From assembly GCA_003988855.1 (NCBI GenBank), contig QYAI01000098.1:1-64000 (forward strand): a stretch of 64,000 nucleotides of DNA. The letters are read 5' to 3'. The position numbers and the translations under genes were made by a program. Below are positions 10,077-21,490 of the stretch, in pieces (position 1 is the stretch's first letter; every line of letters starts with the position of its first letter). The notes under the pieces are model-generated. The model saw only the letters and a list, made by a program, of their open reading frames with translations, was not told where the DNA came from and did no database searches. The DNA is from Arachnopeziza araneosa. Its lineage: Eukaryota > Ascomycota > Leotiomycetes > Helotiales > Arachnopezizaceae.

Positions 10077-12138
10077 TCATTCTCCTTTCAAATTCAACCC
10101 TGCATACAAATGTCCCTCAATTCCTTCAGTAACAAGTAAAATACTAAAAGAACAATAGCCAACATAGCCATTTATCACCATGCCCCATTTCAGCAGTAGC
10201 AATGCACCATCAACGTCTTGCGAAACCCTATGGCAGGCGGCACTAATTGCAGCACTGCAACTACCAACCAGTAATATAACCGGTGGATATCGACGGAGTC
10301 CCATTGTGAAACTTGCGACTATGGCAATCGCTCCTACGATGATTGCATAGAATATCGCAATGCAGGAGAAACCCACTTTGGCAAAAGATTGGAGCTTGTC
10401 GATGGCTCCGAGATCGTTGCGAACAGTGACGAGAGCGAGAAAAGCGACTTGGATATCAGCCAGTGGAGGATGCCGGATAGTATCATTAAAGGCTGTTGGC
10501 AGATTGAGTATCACGTTTAAACTTCTTACCAATGATTGAGGTTGGAGAGACTTACAATTCCATATTTGTAGGAAGTATGTTGAACGTTGACTCCCCTTGG
10601 GATGTGACTCGCAACGACTTCCGATTGTGACCATATTTACTCGACTCATTGGCGCCTAAGAAGCTTGAGTATAAGCGTTATAAAACAAGTAGAGGAAAGA
10701 GAGAATTGTTTGTGAAGATTCGCAAAAAGAATAATTGGTATGAGTCCACCAGTTTCAAAATTCGCCATGGAGTTAGAAGTGACAATGCAGGAACCCAAAG
10801 TGTAGAGGACTGAGATCTGGTTGGTTCCCAGAGTAGTTGTCCCCGAAATAGAGCAGGTTATTCCAACTGCCATGATGATTAAACACCTATTGATCGCCAA
10901 AATTTGGAACACCAAAACGAGTAGATTTCCCACTGAATATGGCATGTTAGCCAATGCTTCCAGCTGGCGGCTTTTATCAAGAAATATTTCTTAGGAAGCC
11001 ATTGCTTTGCTAGCTGATTTCTCCACTCTCGCTGGAGTTTAAGGATATCTTCTCTTGTGCTGAGGCATATTCCTGCAGTATAAGGATCTGGTCTCTCTAA
11101 GAATGAGGCAACGACATCACCCAATGTGACTAAAGTTGGAGTCTTATAAGTTAAAAGGAGCACGACGATAATAATCGCCTTGACGAAGTCTGCTACAATA
11201 ACTGTCCACATTATTCGAAAGGCTGAAACGTAGACTGCATTCTTCAGGGACGAGTTCGACCATGCAATAGGAAAAAATATCGGAAGAGGTCCCGACGGTC
11301 CAGTTACTTGTCCTACTCGCTGCGATAGATAATTAGAGTACAAATTGGCTCGTGATCCTTGTAAGGTGCATCGTCCCAAGGATCACAACAGCACATTTCG
11401 AGCCTTGCTGAAGAATTATATCTGAATAGAGATCCGTTTACTGCAGCTGCATGCGTCTCATTGATAACTTCTAACTCGTCCGAAGAATGTTGCGTGCTGT
11501 TGATAATAGCGGTAGAGAACAGGAAGTTTTCGTCGACTTCTATACAGTTATATTTGTTTGCTGACAGTGATTGGAACATAGCAGTGTTGTATCTAGAAGG
11601 TAAATCAGAAATTTCAACGACCGAGGTTTTGAATCTCTAGATTTGTGAATGAAACAACGTACAAGAGGTGCAACGGGATAGAATTAATTGCCAGAAAAGA
11701 CCACCAAAAACCCTGCCTCGGTTTGATGAATGGTAAATTTTTGACAACAGGTACTCCGATATCTAGCGACCAAGAAGCTTGATGAGCATTTTCGACTTCA
11801 CTCCGGGTTGGGCTACTAACTACTTGCATAATATCTACAAAATGTAAGACTTATATGCGAGGGCTTCGGGAATGGTACTTGCAATTGCTTCCGTTAAGCA
11901 ATAATGTGCTCGAGCCGTTTATGCCAATATGCAACCAGAAATTCAACCGAGCTATCTTCGCACAGGTCCTAGTGTAGAGATATGAAACTCCGTCATCCAC
12001 ATGGTTCTTGATGGTGGCCCATATTGTTACGATGATATTTAAAGTGCAGACCGTAAATTGCGACCGTGGGTCAAAGAAGCACACCAGCTCCAACTCGTCA
12101 AACCATGCAAAAACTTTAGTTTTAGAAAATGTTTCCAT
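10077..12138 (-). pseudogene. Decayed DUF6536-family multipass membrane protein gene
   Basis: The order of conserved blocks matches the large fungal DUF6536 family: LNFWLHIGINGSSTLLLNGS, NYIMQVVSSPTRSEVENAH, SLDIGVPVVKNL, SIPLHLLYNTAMFQSLSA, VTLGDVVASFLERPDPYTAG, then KYGHNRKSLRV, SQRSTYFL, YKYGIPLMILSGILHWLI, GSCSAAISAACH and CSFSILLVTEGIEGHLYAG. Exons 1-3 splice cleanly (12138-11883, 11834-11663, from 11592), the first intron having a GC donor. From about 10,720 to 10,380 the homologous blocks alternate between frames over distances too short for introns: breaks near 10713, 10676, 10594, 10572 and between 10440 and 10380, with a TAG in the frame of LSFLYLFYNAY. The changes are small indels rather than C-to-T changes. 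I therefore call it a pseudogene; assembly error is the alternative. The function of intact members is unknown. Confidence 0.7.
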
Positions 12139-15100
12139 CTCCTGTAATTTGAGTCATTTTCTCCAACAAACCACTACTACAAAGTGTCAATAAAAATTGG
12201 TATGACTTGATCATCAGTTTGCCGGACTCTTACCTCTGCCCAGCAGCCACGTCATAAGTACCACTCACGAGCATTGGCTGCTTGGCTGACATAACTTGAT
12301 TCGAATGATCTCATTAGTTATCATTTGTACCTTGTATCGAGGGGAGACCCAGGACAGCTTGACAGTTGTTAAGTTAGCAGTCGTAACCGGGTTTTCAGTT
12401 CCCTTTGCAGAGGTAGGAGATAGTGCCATCCTTAACTCCTAGCCCCCGCAGTTGTTCCTTAAAATAGTTTTGCCAGCCCCCCAGAGAAGAAACGATGCGA
12501 GATTAGTTCACTAATGAGGGGTTGAAACAGTGCTCGAGCTGAGACGGTTTATTTATGTGGCGTTATGGTGGCACTGAGGCGTTGCTTGATTTAGAGCCTG
12601 CCCAATTAAAACCTCACCCCACGCAATTCAACAACTTATGACTCCAAAACATTGAGAACGACAACGCCAAATTAATCTTTGAGCAAGAGAGCTGGAATAG
12701 GTCCGAAACGAAACGAAATCTTTTGGAATTTTTGTTCTTGATTATTTTGCCTCGACTTTGCAAGTGGTGAGGCGGTTCAGGGGTCCCCATCTTGGAATCA
12801 AAGGCGCTGCGGACGTGGTTCCGCCGAGGGCCTCATCGGTCAACACCCTGAAAACATCACTGGTAATTGGAGAGAACTTGAGAAGAATCTCGAGCTTGTC
12901 TATGGTGTAATGGGCAATATGTTCTTTTTCGTCGCAATTTGACTTTTCTTAAGTTTGGTGACGCAGGAGAAAACTTAGGCTAGTTCTCTTCAATGGTACC
13001 AAGGTTCCCGGGTACAGAATACTTCATGGGTTTCTATTAAGCTCTTTAGAAGCCCACTTTTAACAACAAAAACAGCTAATCGAAAATAAGAGACAAACAA
13101 TTGGAAAAGTATAGCCCATTGCTTGAGTAACCTAACTGCAGGTCTCGAAACAGTGTGAAGTTCTTAGAAGGTATAACTGTTCAAAAATGGGAAGAGAGTT
13201 CTTAAAAGTATGGCGTGAGTATGTGGGTAGCAACACGAAAGCATTGTCAAATCCATTTTAAATTTGAATATGGATGCTTAGCAACGCTGCCGTGCATGTA
13301 TCTTACTTACGTTCTGTATCGACTTCATGATTCCGCCGAGGATTCATCCTCTATCCCAGCCAATGATGATAATGCGGAACTACTTTTCTTGCCAGTGTCT
13401 TGTCTATTTGAGGTCAATACATTGATACTCTTGTCTGACTTGCTCATGTTCTCCCCAGCAATGAGTGTCTCGACAGAGACGGATTGCTAAAGGAGAATAG
13501 TTGCGATTTTTACAAAATCTGTTTTCATGCTATGGTCGATACAGGGGCTGAATAAATGGATGTTGCTTTATGTTAAGTATCATCAGGAGAAACAGGTCAG
13601 TGGATCAATTAGAAGAGATTACTGTATCAAATGCTTACCAAGGAACTTTGCCAAAAATCGGTGCCTCTTCTACTTTATACAGTTTGGTGGAATACAGTAA
13701 AGAAGGCTCAGAATAAGTCTTACCCAGGTCCTTATTTCTCACTCTCTTTCTCCATTAGATTAGCTTAACTAAGTCCTTGATCTTTGAGGACGCTCCAAGT
13801 TCTCACCCTCAGTCTTGTATTCCTTTGCCATAGCATAACCCCAGATAACTGTGCTAGTGATTTCTCGTATCGTCACAATTCGTATTGTTCGTCGATGCCC
13901 TATTTTGGCTTCGGTGGCATCTTCGCTCGGCGTGGTTCGAAACGCTGGAAGGTAAACATAGACCCGCTATGGAAGAATCTGCCTGTTAGCAAAGAATTGA
14001 CAGAGAAGCATAATAATCAATGAATAAAATATTCGATATAACTCTTTGCTTACATGGGTTGTTCTGTTAAGGAAATTGGCAGATGCAGCGGTTATTGACA
14101 CTGAATTTGGAGACATTTATCGTGTACAAATTGCCAAATCACTGCGCTGGTATTCATAGCGACATTATGTATAGAAACCTCGACCAGACGCTACTGGGTT
14201 TCCTTCTCGGAATAAACCATCACCTTTGAACTCTATAACGGTTCTTTCGCTTTCGAGTCACTTTCATATTTACCTAGGTATGTATTTCCTAAATGATACA
14301 CATGACAGCTGACAGCCGCCCCTCGGTCGGAAAAGCTCGTAGTTTGCGACGGCATCTAACTCCGCATGGTTTGGGTGATTATCTAGGCCAGAAAGCTAGA
14401 AATACCTCCATCTGCAAACAAACAAAGCCCAAGAAAATAAAGGAGCGATCTTAAGATTAAACCTGTTGACGCGCAGAGGTTCTGGATAAAGATTGTCCGT
14501 TGTTGACATGCTGGCGGCCGCCAGATTTTCAATCATCAAATAATCAAATCTGACGTACATTTTCCAGGAGTCTCACTCAGCGTTAATCTATTTACACTTT
14601 GTGATGATGACCTCATCCATGTTACCCTGGAACATCTTTAGAGCTGCTCATAGAGGAATAGCTAAGAAAGAATTTGTTAGCATCTTCTTCTAAACAACGA
14701 TTTTCGTGATACCCAACTATTCTGCTAGATGCCCTTAAATACAGGGAAGTATGTTTGAATCTTGATTTGAGCTCCATTTGCAAATCCTTTTCAGTAGCTA
14801 GATCGAATCCTGGGCTGGTTCACGCGGACACCTTGTGGAGTCTGGGGTATTTGAAAACCCCAAGTACATTGTCAATGGCTTGATAATCTAACAAGGAAAC
14901 TCAGGCCCCAGGGGATTATTGCACGTGAAGGTTCAATTTAGATATGATACGTTAAGCCTTGATCCGCATCTTCCGGAGCTGGTCAAAACAGATATTCACA
15001 GCCTACTGAGAAGGCATTGACCTACGGATTCTCCAAGATTTTGGCACCGAGGGAGAATACGTAACCATGGGGTTGGTGCCTCGTCACCTCAGAGCTCCTC

Positions 15101-16623
15101 GTTCAGGGTTGTAATTCCTTAATAATCCGAATCCGAATTCGAATCCTAATCCTCAGCGGCGGCCGCAAAAAGCCACCACGATTTGCTGGTTAGAAAGCCT
15201 TTACTTTACATCTCCAATCGCAAGAAATCGTAGTCGATTTTCCGTGCGAAGAACATGACTCATGCTCTCTTTCAGCTCCAAGAGCAATTGGAAGTCTCGA
15301 AGCATTCTTATGTGTTGCTCATTGCTCTCGTTAGCTTTCGGTGAATTAGTTTGGTGATGATGGTTTGGATGACATCGGAGGCCCCGACGTAGAATACAAA
15401 TGTAACTTGTCAGTGGATGCAGACGAGAGGAGTCCAACGTGAGTTTATTTAATACAAATGGCATCGATATTGCATGCCACGGCACTATCCGAATGGCTAA
15501 TAGACGATGGGTCTCTGACCTTGGCCTGAATGATACGGATGCATCTATGCAGAAACAACGCACAATCCTAGCGGCCTGCAGATGATGAGCAGCCCCAGGA
15601 TTGTACCAGCAGGGCACTTATTAGTGGCTGTGTCGTTTAGAGGGGGGCGAGCTCATGCATCAAAGCGTCAGATGCTTATCTTTGGTTAGATGAGTGAGAT
15701 GTCATTGTCGTCTCAACACCAACATATGGAGAACCGCGGGTATCGCTGAGACGCAGGAGAGTCGACCAGTCCTCGAAACACACGACTCATCTCCAAGAGG
15801 TAAATCGACATCAGCAGTCAGTCAGGTGATGTCGCCTGTCGTAATTTGACGAGGTCAGCTTCTCGAGCAGCACCGAGATTCTTCTAAGCGGTTCTTCAGC
15901 CCTATGCACTCACATGCAACGCTGACACGGGAATAGCCTTCACGAACGCCGCATTCGGTAAGCGATTGATCCTACATGCAGCGTTGGATAACTCCGCTGG
16001 TTGAGTAATCGCGTGCATTCATTGGAGCACGAGCATCCTGGGGATGACTTCATCCTCTGAGGGTTGATTCGATGCCCGCTGGCGGAGGCGATGTGGAATT
16101 GTCATTCCGCTGAAGCGGCCGGATCTCCGCTGGGGAGTACCTCGAAATAGAATCACAACAACACTGCCCAATTCCAGCCTAGCGAGCGATCATGTCAGCG
16201 CCCCCTACAGACGCTCACGACCCACTGCCCGCTGCCCAGATCCCCAAAAATATCAAATCCCCATCTAGCCAATAATCGGGACTGACCCATGGCCCCAAAT
16301 AAGCTTCATCCAGGGATCTTCAAAATATCTGAAATCTTTCTCGAATACGAACCCCAATCTCTGCCACCGCCAAACCGTCCCAGCGACTTGGAGTCCTCTC
16401 GTCATCCGGCTGTTGTCGTAACCTCCGCCACCACCGACACTGCAGCGGTATGTCGCCGCGCCTAGCATCCTCGTAGCTCCCGCATGCTTCACGCTCTTGG
16501 TTCTGGCGCTGATTAATTTCGAGCCCCTGAGACAGGCTTACAATGCACTCGCGAATATATACTGTGGTTCACCAGTCTGCGTTTTGCGGCCGACGGTCCA
16601 GAGCCCACTCCTGCTTTTAAACG
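12139..16623. other. 4.5 kb gene-poor region
   Basis: No frame here combines an ATG, plausible splice sites and a recognisable motif. The longest, 15201-15617 minus, opens with GTG and has shuffled-looking composition; 13784-14023 plus opens with TTG. A short GAATCC/AATCC-rich stretch lies near 15125-15150. The right end (about 16,150-16,620) is the promoter side of the Zn2Cys6 gene. Confidence 0.45.
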
Positions 16624-18313
16624 ATGTCAAAGAAATTGGAGCAATCGGATTCAGACTCGCCACGTGCCCCTCAAGTCTGCTGGCATTGCAAGAGTATCAA
16701 GAAAGGGTGTGACAAGAAGCTACCTAGCTGCAGTCAATGCATCAAGTACGTCCGTTTGGAACTTCCGAACCACCTACTGATCCATCACCAGGAGAAAGGC
16801 TGTCTGCCGTTATGGAGAATCTGGGGAGAGCTCCGAAAAGGGGAAAGCCACAGAGACCTTGACTCAAAACTGGTCTTCCATCCCCCGTTCGACCCGCGCC
16901 AAGCTCAACCCAAGCATTAGACTCTCTCTACTTCTGATGACAGCACTGTCCGATGCTTTGACGCCGCATGCATTAGACCCTCATCCTTCCACTACCACCG
17001 ATAATGTCTTTCATTCACAGGTTTCCCAGATCATCCAAGCTGATGGACGGTACATAGAGGATGTCGTGTTGAAGTATTTCGGAGGTGTCCATCTGTGGCT
17101 GCCCGTCATCTCACGAAAACGCTTCCGGCATAGACTTGGGCAGTTCCATATGCTCCCAACTGCAGACTTCTCGATTCTCCTCTTATCCATGCAGCTGATA
17201 ACTCAACATCCATCACACGATCGTGATGCAAACCAAGACCGGGAAGTCCTCTATCTTGCCACAAAGACGATATTCGCCCAAGTTCAAGCCTTCATTCCTT
17301 CATCCCTCTACCTTGTCCAGGCTGGTATCATATTAGCACATTACGAGCATGCGCACGGGATGGTTGAAGCCGCTTATGTGACTATTGGAACTTCCGCTAG
17401 GATGGCGTTTGCGATGGGACTTCACAATAGGCATTGTTCAGTCGAGCCTCAGGGCAGCGATGTTTGGATCAACGACGAGGAAGTTCTTTGTACATGGTGG
17501 GGTCTTGTTGTGTGCGATCGGTACGTCTTCTTTTGCGCATCATTCCTCGCTAACATTGTATAGAATTATTGGGATCGACCCGCAAATGTACGGCAGACCA
17601 CTTGCAACAAGGCAAATTCGTGAGAATGACTATCTTCCTCTAGAATCAAACGACCTCGATGATGAGCATAGTGCTTTTTCAGAGCCGAAACTACGGTATT
17701 TTGTGTCGGCAACATCACTTCTAGGCATTGGTAGCTTCGGTCGCGAAGCTCAAGCAGCGTATCTACTCGACAAAGTCACTTGGGCGATCGAAGAAGGTCG
17801 AACGGACCCTTTCACTCTATATCCTCTTGGGAATGAGCTACAAGCCCTTCTAAGAACTGTCATGGATCAAGTGGGTGGTTTATGGGGAAAATATTGCGGA
17901 GCAACGCAGATTTTGATCACGTAGGACCCTTATCCTGTTCATGACTTATTGCTAAGATATTCAGCGCACTATATACGTTGTATCAGACAGCAGCGTTGAA
18001 ACCAGATCTTGGATCACATCTAGGCTACAAAGAGACGGTTGAAGGAGCTTTAAGTACAATGACGAGGATGGTTCTTGATATTTCAGCGGCGTTCAATCGA
18101 GAATGTGGCACCTATGACATTGATTTACTATGCCCAGCCATGTCACATATTGTAAGATGTGCTCAACATCACATTATGACGGTTGAGGACTTTCACGAAC
18201 CCCAATGGGTGGAAGATTTTGAAAATCTACGAAGGACCTTAACCTTTTTCAGTCGCAGATGGACATTAGCAGGTAGAGTACACATAATCTCCAAGAGACA
18301 GAAGACTGATTGA
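16624..18313 (+). CDS. Zn2Cys6 fungal transcription factor
   Basis: Four exons (16624-16745, 16792-17520, 17564-17920, 17965-18313) total 1557 nt, or 518 residues. Residues about 19-45 form the binuclear zinc cluster CWHCKSIKKGCDKKLPSCSQ, with the sixth cysteine supplied only after splicing (IKRKAVC), which confirms the first intron. Downstream is a fungal-specific middle region: FGGVHLWLPVISRKRFRHRL, AHYEHAHGMVEAAYVTIGTS, ARMAFAMGLH and TWWGLVVCDRIIGID are typical blocks of the Fungal_trans_2 type domain (PF11951/PF04082 class). It should act in the nucleus on CGG-type sites. No adjacent metabolic cluster indicates its targets; the nearest downstream genes are unrelated. No intron retains a frame problem. 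Confidence 0.87.
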
Positions 18314-18499
18314 GATAGGAATGGAGCTTCATAGGTTAAATGAAACTATGGAAGTGTCGATGGCTTTACGGATTTGATGAAAGATCACACAGTTACGGGA
18401 CGAGACTGGCTGATCATCGAATACACCACCCCAAAGTTCGATCAAGCTTCGATCATAAAACATTAGCACACTGGATCTATCGTTTCCCAACCTAAAAAC

Positions 18500-18979
18500 T
18501 ATACGATCACAAGATTTCTTTTATCTGCAAGTCTGACTGCAAGGCTGTGACGTGGTTAGAGCAGCTCTATAACCTTGAAGATCACCTTACATGGTTCACT
18601 GGTCATCCAAGACTCGGTACCATAAAGCCTGCAGTGGAGCTGGTCATGGATATACAGGTTGCGAGAAGATTATCAGCAGTAAGTTGGCATTCCCTGCTGA
18701 CAGTGGCAACGTTTTGCAGCTGTTCTGAGCGTCTATTTCCAGCGTCGAAAACCAACCACAAGGGCTTGCACTTTGAAGGCCGAGCAACGACTTGGAAGGC
18801 AAGGTAGCAAAGGCTCAACTGGTGTCTCTATTGAGTTGGCGCGAATCCAGCCTGGAAGTTTGAAACTCCTTTCAGGGTACCTTCTTGCAAAATTGCCATA
18901 TTTAAGACAGGGAACGGAGAGATTTCGGGAAGGGTGGAAAAAGCATTTAGATTTTAGACTCACTCGTGAGATAAAATAA
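18500..18979 (+). pseudogene. Possible gene fragment, unidentified
   Basis: Two neighbouring plus-strand frames have protein-like composition: one open from about 18,500 to 18,670 (contains VTWLEQLYNLEDHLTWF, no ATG near its start) and one from about 18,690 to 18,979 (contains AAVLSVYFQRRKPTTRA and PYLRQGTERFREGWKKH). Joining them in phase would need a 25-nt intron (GTAAGT...GACAG), too short to be spliced, so a small deletion or decay is more likely. I do not recognise the protein. It could equally be chance. Confidence 0.3.
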
Positions 18980-21490
18980 GGCTTGTGAAACGAAGCTACA
19001 GTATTCCCATTTGCCTTCTCGTATTCTGCTCCGCATGTCTTTAAGAGGCAAACTCTTCACGACCTTTGTCACTGGAGATAACGTGCCGTTACCGCTATCA
19101 TATAACGTACTCAACAACCAGCAGTTCCAACTGCAAGTAAACAGGTCAGAACGCCATTAAACTCCGAAACTCTCAGATTCTCAACAAGGAGCTAATCCTA
19201 TGATCCCTCAACCACTGAATCCTAGGATCCAAAAATTGGCTCATCGCCACAACGAGGGCATTTTTTAAAAAGTAATCAGACCTTTAATTAATCATCATGA
19301 TTGTTAACCAATCGTGTGCATGATCATCAAAGCTCGGTGCCTTCCGTTCCCAGAAGCCACTACCCGATTGCGGCCATACGCCACGACATTTTTTGACCGC
19401 TCAGAAGGCAATTTGCTGACTCTGCTAATGTAAGCTTATTTCCTCCCCGCCGAGCACACGACCGCGCAAGCACTGCGGCATGATCATGTTGATGTCTGAA
19501 TGAGGAGTCAAGTCCTGAGTCTTGTGAAGTAGATACGGGTCGGTTACTGGAAATGCTTCGATACGAAATGACTTGGCCAATGCATTTGATAGGCGAACCC
19601 TGAAAATGAGGCTATAAATAGATGGCAGTTTTGTGGTTTCAATAGGTTATTTTTAGACCATATCATCTCTTTTACAAGAAAGAAGGGCCGAAAGTGAAAA
19701 GCTAATATCTGAAACATGTTCTGGAGGTTGGTGTGCCAGCTAAGTGAGCCGCTGGTATTATATCACGTGATCCACCACAGTTAAATGGATGTACTTTGGC
19801 AATCAAATATTTAATGTTCGGTGTTTAGACGAAATGATTAATTAAAATGCAGATTCCTCCGAGCATAAAAGGTAAATCCGAATAGAATAAACTGCCTATA
19901 GCTAAACGGAAATACCTCGTGATTGTAAGCGAGAAACACCCCTATTCGATAAGCATAAGCGAGTTTGATACACTAGCTTTCACAAGACTAAATTCATGGC
20001 ATAGGGTAACCTTCTCATTCCAAACAATTGTTCCGCTGTGGAAACTGTCATGGAAGCACATCAAAATCAAGCTTTCTCTCAGCAGAGGTCTGTGCCTACT
20101 TATTTCATAACCCGACCTTCCGACCCTACGATTGTGAATGTCAACAACATTTCTCTCCTCCCCTTTCAGCCGCCCAGGCCATCTTCTTCTCTCAGCTTGT
20201 CACTGTCTCAACCCGATCACAGTCTCGATGATTCCATATCTATCGCTCATTCTTTCTTAATCAGCATCACCCTTTTGACGCCATTCCTTTCTCGGTTCAT
20301 CGCGAAATGTACATTTACAAGTTGAGACTGGCCTTTCCATCTGAGCAAAATCCATAATTCCGATAAAGCCTTTGGCTGAAAAAAGCTGGGAGCTTTATCA
20401 CAGATGCAGCGAATGCTCCAGGATATCAGTTTCGAGCTACTGGCTGCTGTCCACAACTTTCTTTTCATTGTATCGTGATACCTGAGACCTAATGAAAGAA
20501 GCCAATTCGGTAAGTTTCAGCGTTTGATCCTCCATCCCTCTCTAATCCCTTCGATTACTCAATCATTCTCACCGAAAAGAAGTCAAAGTCAAGCGCCCTC
20601 AGGTTATTGCAATCCCCGAAACTAGCTTTCAAAGTGTACGGTGTATTTCTTTTCACCTCGATATGTGCAAGAGAAGTTCGCAACTAATTAATAAAACATA
20701 GCAGCGACAAATATTGTAAAGCTAAACCGAAGATTACACACAATCGACGGTGGTACATTAAGAAAAGAGTTTCTCGTATCACTCGGAAGATATCAGAAGC
20801 TGCTCTCTACTGTGCGGCTATCTTTCCAACGCACATTCATCTTCTAAAAATTAGAAATACTTTATCGCAGTATGTTAGGGGTTGGAAAGTGAACCTGAAG
20901 CAGAATATCTGGCTGCGTTGTCAGTATTCAAGTCCTTTCGAGGTCAAAAGAAAATGATAGTATCGGAGTATTTGGGAGCGACTCCTTTTCCGGTGGCTCA
21001 GCCAACATCCGCCATGTCTCCTGTGAGTTTAATCCAGTCTAGAATTTTAACGAGAAGATTCTCATTTTTACATTTTCTCGGTTTCGACACGATTGAGATT
21101 GCGGAGGGAAAGGATTACCTGATCTGAGTTTCCGAAACGTTTTTCCGCTCCGATGGCGTTCGATTCTGCGAACTCCTTAGATTCCAGCCTACCTCTTACC
21201 TTGACATACCTCGCACATCCAACATATCTTTCTCCCTCACACTCCTTTAGATACCCTCTTCATACCCTATTTCTTCTTGCTGGATGATTAAAGTCCTGTG
21301 TTTCCGACCCAGTTCAGCTTCATTGTATGCAAGGGTTTTCAGCCTTGCATCCCCATCTAGATCATTGTCGCAAGACGCATTGCAACAAAATCGAAACTGT
21401 CAGTACGCGGCATTCACCTGCAGCCGACGTCCTACTCTTTCCTACCTCGGAATCCAACCAACAAAGCCCACACTCCACCGAATCGCCGCA
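18980..21490. other. Gene-free region upstream of NMA111
   Basis: About 2.5 kb of AT-leaning sequence without a supportable gene. Frames at 19919-20325 and 20882-21127 lack motifs, and the first group mostly starts at non-ATG codons. The last 350 bp is CT-rich, resembling a fungal promoter and leader for the downstream protease; an in-frame upstream ATG at 21284 is discussed there. Confidence 0.4.

Noticed and set aside
13215..13490. 91-codon plus-strand frame with hydrophobic stretches
   Set aside because: AT-rich gene-poor context, no signal or domain, unremarkable codon use.
14790..14830. Possible tRNA B-box (GATCGAATCC)
   Set aside because: No matching A-box or cloverleaf upstream. Similar GGTTCGAATC at 56,754 also lacks an A-box.
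15201..15617. 138-codon minus-strand frame
   Set aside because: GTG start, His/Arg-rich unstructured sequence, no motif or splice context.
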